Shown here: positions 7,576 through 12,948 of the stretch, in pieces | Position numbering within the stretch: position 1 is the stretch's first letter | Layout of the letters: every line of letters starts with the position of its first letter | DNA from: Pedosphaera sp. | GTDB lineage: Bacteria; Verrucomicrobiota; Verrucomicrobiia; Limisphaerales; Pedosphaeraceae | Length of the DNA stretch: 12,948 bases | Assembly (NCBI GenBank): GCA_028293465.1 | Contig: JAQGOT010000338.1 | Location: 1-12,948 of the forward strand | Direction of reading: 5' to 3' | The notes under the pieces: generated by a model | What the model was told of the DNA's origin: nothing | The model's database searches: none | The model's input: only the letters and a program-made list of their open reading frames with translations | Translations under genes and position numbers: made by a program

Positions 7576-8106
7576 CTACGCGGCAGAGCCGGTGTTCACA
7601 AATTCCGGATCAGCGCTGCCAGCCGGGCTGGAATCCGCCGTGAAGGGTCGGTTGTGCGAGGTGAAGAAATCCATCTTGGCCTTGGCGGCGGTTTGCTCGA
7701 GATATTTCAGGACTGGCGCGCTATCCGGGTTCGGGTTAGCCGAGCGATCCAGCAAGGCCACAAATGCGCCTCCCTGCTCTTTTCTCCTGGCCAGCCAGAG
7801 CCGAATCCAACTTCTTACTTCCGCCGGCAGTTTGTCGCCTTCATAGGCGGCGATGATGATAATGTCGGCCTCGGCTGCTTCCGCTGCGGCGATCTCGCGC
7901 AATTTGGGAATTTGGAGGGCGTCAAATTTCCACATGTTGTCATGAACCTCGCAATCCCGCCCGAATTGCCCGGCGAAAATGTGGCGCGTTTCCATGGCCA
8001 GTTTACCAGCCGCAAAATCGTCGTAAGCAATCAAAACCGTCAAAGCATGTTCCTTGTTCGGCGCGAAATGCGCCCCGGAGATGTCGCCGTTTGGCAGAAT
8101 GTTCAT
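7576..8106 (-). CDS. Hypothetical alpha/beta protein, unknown function
   Basis: 176 residues, soluble, no signal peptide. The pattern is an alternating alpha/beta fold. A strand TVLIAYDD (residues 23-30) is followed by a helix AAGKLAMETRHIF. A second strand EVHDNMWKFD comes next, then a helix LREIAAAEAAEAD running into a strand IIIIAAY. The last pair is a helix PAEVRSWIRLWLA and a strand AFVALLD. This resembles a receiver or flavodoxin-like topology, but no flavin or phosphorylation motif is clear. I believe homologues occur widely in Verrucomicrobiota next to regulators, without an assigned role. It lies 141 bp downstream of the nucleotidyltransferase gene with a stem-loop between them, so it is probably its own unit. 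Confidence 0.8.
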   Translation of the reverse strand: MNILPNGDISGAHFAPNKEHALTVLIAYDDFAAGKLAMETRHIFAGQFGRDCEVHDNMWKFDALQIPKLREIAAAEAAEADIIIIAAYEGDKLPAEVRSWIRLWLARRKEQGGAFVALLDRSANPNPDSAPVLKYLEQTAAKAKMDFFTSHNRPFTADSSPAGSADPEFVNTGSAA

Positions 8107-8137
8107 GGTTCAAAAAGATGGCGATGGCGGCCGCGTT

Positions 8138-8166
8138 CAACAAGTGGGGTTTACCCCCAGTTGTTG
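8138..8166. terminator. Strong intergenic stem-loop, possible terminator or operator
   Basis: Arms CAACAAGTGGGG (8138-8149) and CCCCAGTTGTTG (8155-8166) pair over 12 bp with a single G-G mismatch, around a 5-nt loop TTTAC. It lies 82 bp beyond the stop of the minus-strand nucleotidyltransferase gene and 32 bp before the ATG of the 8106 gene. No T tract follows on either strand, so it is not a classical intrinsic terminator. Binding of a regulator of the 8106 gene is equally possible. Confidence 0.4.
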
Positions 8167-8247
8167 CAAGAAATGTGGTTGCGAGGACCGAGGTATGTGG
8201 GGCAGATCACGAGAACGGGATGGAGTCGTCGTGGCGGAACGCGCCTG

Positions 8248-8799
8248 TCACGCGGCGGCAAGGGCGAGCACTTTGGGACGCGCGCGACTGAACAATTCTT
8301 GAATTTCCGGGACGTTGGGCACGCGTGCGCGTGCGAATGCTGCCTCCAACCGCTTCTGAGTCAGTGATTCCTGCTGGAGCAAAAACCGGATGTCTTGTAA
8401 ATCGTCGTCATCCCCACGCGCCATTTTGGTCAGGACAAGGTCGATGGTCGCTGGCCGGAAAACCGCCAGTTTACGCAAACCCAAAGCAAGTTCCAGCCGG
8501 CGGTCGAGCCAATCTGGTTGCAGGATCACATCGAGCTCGCGGAACAAATGGGTCAGGTAAAGACCGTCCGAGTCCAATTCAGCATTGGTGCGCTGCACGG
8601 CTTGCCAGAAATCTTCATGTTCGTCGGGCGGTTGCAACCAGGCCAAGGGCAGAATGCCGTCCACATCTTGGGTGTTGTGAAAATGAGCCGGTGATTGGGG
8701 ATAGCCCAATGCCAGTGCTGACCGCCCGAAAAGCGTGATCTCGGCGGGCAAAGTGAGATGCTGGTCGAGTGTTCTTAGAATGCGAAGCGGGTTGCTCAT
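8248..8799 (-). CDS. DUF6036/AbiEii-like nucleotidyltransferase
   Basis: 183 residues. It carries an abbreviated nucleotidyltransferase core: ITLFGRSALALGY (21-33, G-x-S loop), NTQDVDGIL (42-50, the D-x-D metal pair D45/D47), then ELDVIL with D90 as candidate third acid. The conserved DLVLTKMARG block (120-129, K125), followed by DDDDLQDIRFLL (130-141), is typical of the DUF6036/AbiEii group. Relatives include type IV toxins such as AbiEii and MenT, which transfer nucleotides to targets including tRNA; many others are unassigned. The frame continues upstream, but the ATG at 8799 overlaps the previous stop by 4 nt (ATGA) and starts at the family N-terminus, so longer starts are rejected. Its partner is the 8796-9389 gene. 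Confidence 0.82.
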   Translation of the reverse strand: MSNPLRILRTLDQHLTLPAEITLFGRSALALGYPQSPAHFHNTQDVDGILPLAWLQPPDEHEDFWQAVQRTNAELDSDGLYLTHLFRELDVILQPDWLDRRLELALGLRKLAVFRPATIDLVLTKMARGDDDDLQDIRFLLQQESLTQKRLEAAFARARVPNVPEIQELFSRARPKVLALAAA

Positions 8800-9389
8800 T
8801 CCGCTGGTTCGCGCCGTTGCAGCCACTTGATGTCCTGGCCACCCGCGAACGCGGTAACGCCGGTTTGGCTGACAAAACGGGACCAGTGCGGCAGCGCGTC
8901 CAGGGGACAAGGCAATCGCGGTGGCAGATGGCGGAGGAGATACGACCAAGGCGGGGCGTCCGGCGTGAACCGCGCCGCAATGGTGGCAATGTGGAACAAT
9001 ACCGGTTCTACCCTTTCCTTTACCGCGAGCCTCGCAAGCCGAGGCGCATCGGTGCATGGTGAACTCAACAGTTGGGCCGCTGCGCGTATGAAAGTCGCGT
9101 TGTACGGATGCTGGCCAAGACATAGCGCCACGGCAAGTTCCTCATGGCTCAGGTTGGAATCGTCGGGCGGGAGGTCCGCGGGAAAATCACGTTCGTAGTG
9201 GCTGGCACCGCGGCGGACGGCACATTTGAGCAGCCACTCGCCGACCCGGTCTTCCGGACAACCGCTGGTCTGGCAAATCTGATGAAGCAAGGGCGACACA
9301 TGAACAGTATCGCCAAGCCTCTTGGCAAGGGGCGCATTGCTCAATTGCTCAATGATTTCCACGCCGAAACTATAACACCGCCGGGACAT
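8796..9389 (-). CDS. Unknown protein coupled to the nucleotidyltransferase (possible antitoxin or partner)
   Basis: 197 residues, soluble and mostly helical (for example SHEELAVALCL and YNATFIRAAAQLL), ending in LPHWSRFVSQTGVTAFAGGQDIKWLQRREPAE. The N-terminal part (VHVSPLLHQICQTSGCPEDRVGEWLL) could hold a helix-turn-helix-like segment, but this is weak. No catalytic motif is seen and I do not recognise the family. The stop overlaps the nucleotidyltransferase ATG by 4 nt, so the products are probably made in fixed proportion and may form a complex. The ATG at 9389 is used. A GTG at 9362 (VEIIEQ) is an alternative start. AGGA lies 11 nt before the ATG, a weak ribosome site. Confidence 0.75.
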   Translation of the reverse strand: MSRRCYSFGVEIIEQLSNAPLAKRLGDTVHVSPLLHQICQTSGCPEDRVGEWLLKCAVRRGASHYERDFPADLPPDDSNLSHEELAVALCLGQHPYNATFIRAAAQLLSSPCTDAPRLARLAVKERVEPVLFHIATIAARFTPDAPPWSYLLRHLPPRLPCPLDALPHWSRFVSQTGVTAFAGGQDIKWLQRREPAE

Positions 9390-9527
9390 GGCTGGCGAAT
9401 TCCTTTTTTGAGGAGTTGGGAGGTTGCAACATGCGAAGGAATCATAATGAGGATTTACTTCCGCCGCCCTCTGCCATGGATTTGGATTCTTGTTCTAGGA
9501 TCCTTTTTGTGGTTACATATCATCGCG

Positions 9528-10052
9528 TTACGAAGCTGGAACAACAGCTCCACAACGTGCACACTGGAGTACGCGCTTCCGCATGATAAGGAGCCAGCCA
9601 AGCAAACCGCCGACGAACGAGGCCACGATCACGAAGATAGAGAAACCGCCGGCAAGCGCGACGCCAGCGCCTGCGCCAAGCTTACCGCCTGTGGACGAAA
9701 TCTCCGCCTGATGAACTGCGGAGACTTGCTGCGGAGTTAAAGTCTGCAGCTCTGAATCATCAACAGGTTTACTGGTGACGACTTTTACGATAATGGGTTC
9801 GGGTATGTGCTGCGGAACGAGCTGCGAACGAACTTCCTTTTCAAGCACCGGTGAAATCTGGGACGTGGTCGCGGCGGTTCCTACAAGTATAACGATCCCA
9901 AGCAGCATGCCGAGCATAGATGGAACAAGAAGGATGAATCCTATGGCGACGACAGGACCGCTCATGCGAAATGTCTTGCGCCTGACTAGCGCGCCTTGGC
10001 CGCATGTGTGGCAAAGTGGATTCTGTTGTGGGAGCGGTGGTGGTATATTCAT
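9528..10052 (-). CDS. Membrane protein with split zinc-ribbon-like CxxC pairs
   Basis: 174 residues. A proline-rich N-terminus carries CHTCG (C14, C17). It is followed by a transmembrane segment (about 31-60), a polar extracytoplasmic region (about 61-125) and a second transmembrane segment (about 126-157). The C-terminus, QCARCGAVVPAS, carries C164 and C167. Both cysteine pairs would be cytoplasmic, so they may fold together as one zinc ribbon clamping the two helices. I recognise the overall form (MSGPVV..., GLLGWLL, CxxCGAVV) as a recurrent hypothetical family, but function is unknown. The gene lies just beyond the broken attC and has no attC of its own downstream. It may be a former cassette or resident chromosomal DNA. 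Confidence 0.8.
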   Translation of the reverse strand: MNIPPPLPQQNPLCHTCGQGALVRRKTFRMSGPVVAIGFILLVPSMLGMLLGIVILVGTAATTSQISPVLEKEVRSQLVPQHIPEPIIVKVVTSKPVDDSELQTLTPQQVSAVHQAEISSTGGKLGAGAGVALAGGFSIFVIVASFVGGLLGWLLIMRKRVLQCARCGAVVPAS

Positions 10053-10154
10053 TTCAGCAGATTAGCTTTATGTGTCATGAAACCTCAGAGGTGAGTTCAG
10101 CGACACGGTCCGCGAGGGGGTGCGATTGCAACCGGAGCGCGATGGCCGGGTTAG

Positions 10155-10173
10155 ATGCAGCGCTTGGTTAGGC
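10155..10173 (-). other. Half attC site (R''-L'' end), 3' half missing
   Basis: On the minus strand: GCCTAAC (10173-10167), spacer CAAGC, then GCTGCAT (10161-10155) continuing CTAACC. This matches the R''-spacer-L'' end of the complete attC in order and spacing (GCCTAAC, 5 nt ending in C, GCTGCA). The expected mate (an ATGAGC-like L' and a GTTAGGC core) was not found in the 100 bp before the 10052 gene. The site is therefore truncated or heavily decayed. Confidence 0.65.
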
Positions 10174-10199
10174 CACGGCATTGTCATAACCAATATCAA

Positions 10200-10415
10200 C
10201 TACTCGCCAAAAATCAGGCGTGAAAAACCGACAAACGCACCGCAGACAATCATCCCGATGCACAGCCACCTGAACTGCTTGAACGTCATCTTTGGCGACA
10301 ACTTGCCTGGGTGAAAATGGATGTATGACCAAGCGTAAATGCCAGCCGCCATGAGCAACCCGCCGACGAACAGGTCATCTCCCCGAAACCAAATTGGTGT
10401 TGTAGCTCCAAGCAT
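10200..10415 (-). CDS. Small two-helix membrane protein in an integron-type cassette
   Basis: 71 residues. Two predicted membrane helices (about 13-32, around FVGGLLMAAGIYAWS, and about 49-68, around CIGMIVCGAFVGFS) flank a basic loop (HPGKLSPKMTFKQFR). No known family was recognised; small membrane proteins are common cassette cargo. The longer frame to 10448 would start inside attC. The ATG at 10415 lies 9 nt after the GTTAGGC core (10431-10425), the normal layout of a cassette gene. The stop lies 27 bp before the half attC. No ribosome site is evident. Confidence 0.72.
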   Translation of the reverse strand: MLGATTPIWFRGDDLFVGGLLMAAGIYAWSYIHFHPGKLSPKMTFKQFRWLCIGMIVCGAFVGFSRLIFGE

Positions 10416-10424
10416 AATCGAGTG

Positions 10425-10523
10425 GCCTAACGTCCTGAGCTCAGGCACGCGGGACCAACCAGCGTGAACCGCGCAGCGGAACTGAAGCCGCCCCCCGGCG
10501 TTGCCTGCAGCGATTTGTTAGGC
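10425..10523 (-). other. Complete attC recombination site (integron cassette)
   Basis: A 99-bp imperfect palindrome read on the minus strand. It starts with R'' GCCTAAC (10523-10517), spacer AAATC and L'' GCTGCAG (10511-10505). It ends with L' CTGAGC (10444-10439), spacer TCAGGAC and R' GTTAGGC (10431-10425). L'' carries one extra G relative to the complement of L' (GCTCAG), the extrahelical base that sets orientation in known attC sites. The stem extends inward (CAGGCAACGC against GCGTGCCTG), with an unpaired A. The stop codon of the Imm32-like gene lies inside R''. Confidence 0.88.
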
Positions 10524-10793
10524 CACAACATCTCTGACTCCTCCCTTCGTCGGCCAGCCATGAATCGTGACCTGATGTAGTAAGGTGGCCTCGGAATCCT
10601 GTGCCACCGATGACAACTCGTGACCTGACCAATCCTCGGTCATCAAGTGGGTGTGCTCTTTGCGACCCGCCTCTGCGTGCTGAGCCAACCGTGTGAGTGC
10701 AGACGCCAAGTAGCGCAGGCCTGCTGCGTCAGCGTGAACAAGAAGCTCATTGCCGTCTTTCGCCAACTCAAAGCTGAGAAAATGGTCTGGCAT
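10518..10793 (-). CDS. Imm32-like immunity protein in an integron-type cassette
   Basis: 91 residues resembling the Imm32 family, thought to protect against polymorphic toxins delivered by contact. Visible family features are an N-terminal strand FLSFEL with NELLVHAD, a helix AAGLRYLASALTRLAQHA, then EHTHLMTEDWSGHELS, and a final strand LHQVTIHGW. A longer frame reaches 10814, but the ATG at 10793 lies 8 nt after the GTTAGGC core and begins at MPDHFLSFEL, matching a cassette gene start. The TAA stop (10520-10518) sits inside the attC core GCCTAAC, common in cassettes. No cognate toxin is present, so it would be an orphan immunity gene. Confidence 0.78.
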   Translation of the reverse strand: MPDHFLSFELAKDGNELLVHADAAGLRYLASALTRLAQHAEAGRKEHTHLMTEDWSGHELSSVAQDSEATLLHQVTIHGWPTKGGVRDVVA

Positions 10794-10801
10794 ACGATGT
10801 G

Positions 10802-10808
10802 GCCTAAC
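10802..10808 (-). other. Recombination core GTTAGGC at the start of the cassette cluster
   Basis: GTTAGGC on the minus strand, at the 5' edge of the Imm32 cassette. The sequence before it (TATATTGATT) lacks an attC L' arm, so it is either an attI-like site or the only remnant of an upstream attC. The cassette would run from 10807 to 10431, 377 bp, a normal size. Confidence 0.7.
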
Positions 10809-10812
10809 AATC

Positions 10813-10837
10813 AATATACGACCGGCAGTCGTATATT
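10813..10837. promoter_or_regulatory. Perfect 10-bp palindrome next to the cassette core
   Basis: AATATACGAC (10813-10822) and GTCGTATATT (10828-10837) are perfect inverted repeats around CGGCA. They end 5 bp from the GTTAGGC core. The TACGA/TCGTA arms resemble the BlaI operator half-sites at 1512-1549, but the gap is 7 bp here against 6 there. It could be an operator for cassette expression, a terminator stem without T tract, or part of an attI-like region. Confidence 0.5.
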
Positions 10838-11268
10838 AGAATGTCGGATGGATTACCGTCCAAGGGCTGGGCCGACTTTTGGAAGCGACTTGGCGGGAGC
10901 CGCTTGCGCTCGCCACCGCGCCCGGTTTTGGCGCCTGGGTCAGGCAATATTGCAACGACGTTAAAAGACTTCCATTTCATTTGCTGAGTGCACCGAAACT
11001 GGAGTGGTTTCTGGCTGCTCTCGCCTCCAAGCATGCCGCCCTTGCGCCACAAATCAAGCCTCTTGCTACGGTGTGTCGGGTTGTTTTCACGCGTGAAAGG
11101 GGGGCGGTGGTTGGGGGAGACGCTGCGCAGCACGTGGAGATGCTCGCTGGGGCTCGCCGCGCAGGGCGCGAGAGTGATGAGTGAGGGTCGGGTTCGACCC
11201 TGGGTAGCCCTCTTTGCATCGGGCAACCCAGGGCTTTGTTCCGCAACCCATGTTGGGGTTGGAAGAAG

Positions 11269-11320
11269 GCTTCCGCGTGGCAGCGAGGGAAAGCGGCGGG
11301 ACGCGGTCACCACGTCGGCG
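11269..11320. repeat. 53-bp imperfect direct repeat, copy 1
   Basis: Runs from GCTTCCGC through GGGAAAGCGGCGGGACGC to CCACGTCGGCG. It is closely similar to 11444-11497, 175 bp downstream. The shared GGGAAAGCGGCGGGACGC block is exact. Confidence 0.6.
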
Positions 11321-11443
11321 CTCTTGGACGGTTGGGTCGCACCGTTGGCGCTTGGGGAGGGGGCGTCGGTGTTTTCCTGGGGCGTTGCCCGCAGGCTGGT
11401 ATGGAACGGGCCGTTGGCCCTGACGGGAAAGGAAAGCGCGGGT

Positions 11444-11497
11444 GCTTCCGCACGGGCAACGGGGGGAAAGCGGCGGGACGCCGCTGCCACGTTGGCG
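11444..11497. repeat. 53-bp imperfect direct repeat, copy 2
   Basis: Same order of blocks as copy 1 (GCTTCCGC, GGGAAAGCGGCGGGACGC, CCACGTTGGCG), with small substitutions and a two-base length difference. No inverted termini or open frame was seen. Confidence 0.6.
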
Positions 11498-11525
11498 GAG
11501 TCGCCGCGGGGTCCGGTCAGGCGTT

Positions 11526-11624
11526 TGTAACGGATGGGCGGGTTCGTGTAACGGCATGTAACGGCGATGTAACGCTTTGAGTACGGGGAGGTGGTTGTGG
11601 GCCAACGTTGTAACGCTTGTAACG
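11526..11624 (+). repeat. Six TGTAACG heptamers at near-helical spacing
   Basis: Exact TGTAACG starts at 11526, 11547, 11557, 11568, 11609 and 11618. The steps are 21, 10, 11, 41 and 9 bp, close to 2, 1, 1, 4 and 1 helical turns, so all copies would face nearly the same side of the DNA. The layout resembles iterons or a regulator array, but no replication gene is nearby. Confidence 0.6.
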
Positions 11625-11644
11625 GCTGTACACTCCCAAGATGC

Positions 11645-11698
11645 CCAATGACCAAGTCCCAAGCACCAAAGAATTTCCAAATTCCAATGACCCAAGTC
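11645..11698 (+). repeat. CCAA heptad block 1 (4+3 pattern)
   Basis: CCAA starts at 11645, 11652, 11659, 11666, 11677, 11684 and 11692. These are four units of 7 bp, a 4-bp insert ATTT, then three more units (the last step is 8 bp). The same arrangement occurs at 11904-11956. Confidence 0.7.
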
Positions 11699-11903
11699 CG
11701 AAGGCCGGTGCGTTCGTGGGGTTTGAGGGTTTGTTCCCGCACGCGGGACACTCCGGGACACTGGGGATGGGTGTCCACAAGGGTGTGGGCTGGTTCTCGA
11801 ACGCTTGGTTGGCTTAACGTGCTGCGGGTCATGGACCCGCGCTCCGGGGGAGCCGGTCGGTTAGGATCGGTTCAGGCGAATCCAAGGTGCTTGCGCATGG
11901 CCA

Positions 11904-11956
11904 CCAATTCCCAGGGACAAAGCCCCAAAGAATGTCCAAGCGCCAATGTCCAATTT
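11904..11956 (+). repeat. CCAA heptad block 2 (4+3 pattern)
   Basis: Units start at 11904, 11911, 11918, 11925, 11936, 11943 and 11950. These are four heptads, a 4-bp insert ATGT, then three heptads, the same design as block 1. Heptads 2 and 3 have decayed (CCAGGGA, CAAAGCC). The CCAAAGA-ATNT-CCAA junction is shared. Confidence 0.68.
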
Positions 11957-12202
11957 CGGTGTGGTTACGTTCGGCTCAGGATTGATGAATCAGGGCGAAT
12001 CGGAGCGCCAAGGGTGGCGCATTAGGGTTAATCACCCAAGGCTTGGTCTTTGCGAGCGGTGTCGGCATGTTTTAAGGTTGGAGATAGCCGTTTGGGTTAC
12101 ATCCGACGAGCGACATGACGCAGCGCTGTTTGGCGCGAAAGGCGACGGTGGGTAATCCATGGGACGGCCAGAAGATTTTTCACTAAAAACAGGAACTGCA
12201 TT

Positions 12203-12901
12203 ATGAGCCCACAAAAAACCAAACGATCCGCTTCCCGAAGCTCCGCACCGATGTATCAATTGAAGATCACGCTGCTGGGCGTGCAGCCTGCGATCTGGCG
12301 GCGGTTGGTGGTGCGGGGGGATATGAACCTGGGGCTGTTACATTGCGTCCTCCAGGTGGCAATGGGCTGGACCAACAGCCACCTGCACCAGTTCGTGATC
12401 GGGGAGGAGCGATATACCGATCCGCAGTTGAGTTCGGATATGGGTTCGGAAGCGGGGGTTGATCGCAATGAGGAGACGGCCATCCTGATGGAGCTCCTGC
12501 CGCAGGCGAAGAGCCAGTTCGGTTACGAATATGATTTTGGGGATTCGTGGGAACACCTGCTGGAGGTGGAGAAGATCCTCGCTCCCGCAAAGGCTTCTGA
12601 GCCTTGGGCGAAGTGCCTGGACGGCAAGCGGGCTTGTCCGCCGGACGATTGCGGCGGGACTTGGGGGTACGAGGATTTCCTGAAGGCGATCAAGAATCCC
12701 CGCAATCCGGATCACGAATCGATGCTGGAATGGATTGGTGGTCACTTCGATCCCGAACGTTTCGAACTGGAACACATCAACCGATGCTTGCGGCTGTTGA
12801 AATGGCCGCGAACGTCGATTCCAGGACTGGCCAGCGTGTTGATGGCGCGGGATCAACCGCGGGGTTGGGTCCGCGAGCCGAAGACCGCGCGCAAAGCCTA
12901 A
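12203..12901 (+). CDS. Plasmid pRiA4b ORF-3 family protein (IS1096 TnpR-like domain)
   Basis: 232 residues of the pRiA4b ORF-3-like family (PF07929), named after a plasmid frame and the IS1096 TnpR product. The biochemical role is unproven. Family marks: YQLKITLLGVQPAIWRRLVV (18-37), then LLHCVLQVAMGW, SHLHQFVIG, YEYDFGDSWEHLLEVE (about 109-124), a cysteine-containing CPPDDCGGTWGYEDFL, and a C-terminal EWIGGHFDPERFELEHIN. Length is normal and the frame is intact. AGGA at 12191-12194 lies 8 nt before the ATG, supporting the start. An alternative start at residue 17 would remove the basic leader. No transposase or inverted repeats flank it, so mobility is not shown. It appears to be a single-gene unit after the repeat region. 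Confidence 0.9.
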   Translation: MSPQKTKRSASRSSAPMYQLKITLLGVQPAIWRRLVVRGDMNLGLLHCVLQVAMGWTNSHLHQFVIGEERYTDPQLSSDMGSEAGVDRNEETAILMELLPQAKSQFGYEYDFGDSWEHLLEVEKILAPAKASEPWAKCLDGKRACPPDDCGGTWGYEDFLKAIKNPRNPDHESMLEWIGGHFDPERFELEHINRCLRLLKWPRTSIPGLASVLMARDQPRGWVREPKTARKA

Positions 12902-12948
12902 AAGAGTTTAGGGGATGGAATTCAACGCCGCAGGTCGGGAAACACCCC

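Larger units (their letters stand above)
10838..12202. other. Repeat-rich non-coding region, about 1.4 kb
   Basis: Several frames stay open, the longest 342 codons on the minus strand, but none has a domain, a balanced composition or a ribosome site. Their sequences are GC- or repeat-driven (for example the GAWDLVIGHLG type from CCAA repeats). Ordered repeats are listed separately: a 53-bp direct repeat, TGTAACG heptamers and two CCAA-heptad blocks. No integrase gene is present here, although this is where one would be expected upstream of the cassettes. No tRNA or rRNA was recognised. Confidence 0.65.

Noticed and set aside
8800..9123. N-terminal extension of the nucleotidyltransferase frame
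   Set aside because: It overlaps the 8796-9389 gene almost entirely and looks non-native (low-complexity Pro/Arg). The ATGA overlap at 8799 gives a better start.
10804..11832. Minus-strand frame of 342 codons
   Set aside because: It crosses the cassette core, the palindrome and all the repeat blocks. Its composition follows the repeats, and it has no domain or ribosome site.
11526..11956. Possible CRISPR array
   Set aside because: The repeats are 7 bp with short irregular gaps. There are no 24-37-bp repeats with unique spacers and no cas genes.
12203..12901. Insertion sequence around the pRiA4b ORF-3-like gene
   Set aside because: No transposase, terminal inverted repeats or target duplication were found around it.

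Overview
The window looks like chromosomal DNA of a Verrucomicrobiota bacterium, probably of the Pedosphaera/Limisphaerales type. This is inferred from gene content and was not tested by a database search. The pointers are a Tat-exported TIM-barrel isomerase, a one-off prepilin-like protein, a large secreted beta-propeller, several small proteins of a verrucomicrobial look, and many structured intergenic repeats. Most genes lie on the minus strand.

Layout: 1-1549 is a BlaI/BlaR1-type pair. A truncated M56 metallopeptidase follows its BlaI-family repressor, behind a promoter that carries two palindromic operators. 1550-3344 is sparse: a 95-aa membrane/coiled-coil protein, a 75-aa conserved-looking protein and a stand-alone response-regulator receiver. 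3345-7196 encodes three exported proteins: the Tat-type isomerase/epimerase, the prepilin-like protein and a seven-bladed Asp-box propeller. A 168-bp fold-back repeat sits between the first two. 7576-9389 holds an unrecognised alpha/beta protein and, upstream of it, a tightly coupled two-gene unit (unknown protein plus a DUF6036/AbiEii-like nucleotidyltransferase).

9528-10808 is the most unusual part. It is a short fragment of an integron-type cassette array read on the minus strand, with no integrase in the window. It contains a complete attC (10425-10523), half of a second attC, an Imm32-like immunity gene whose stop codon lies inside the attC core, and a two-helix membrane protein. A double-CxxC membrane protein lies beyond the broken attC. 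10838-12202 is about 1.4 kb without a credible gene but full of ordered repeats: CCAA heptads in a fixed 4+3 pattern (twice), TGTAACG heptamers spaced at roughly whole helical turns, and a 53-bp direct repeat. The window ends with a pRiA4b ORF-3-family gene (12203-12901).

Three things stand out. The first is the integrase-less cassette cluster. The second is a 58-bp double-hairpin element whose two copies differ mainly by compensatory changes. The third is the two-gene nucleotidyltransferase unit, which could be an undescribed toxin-antitoxin-like pair.
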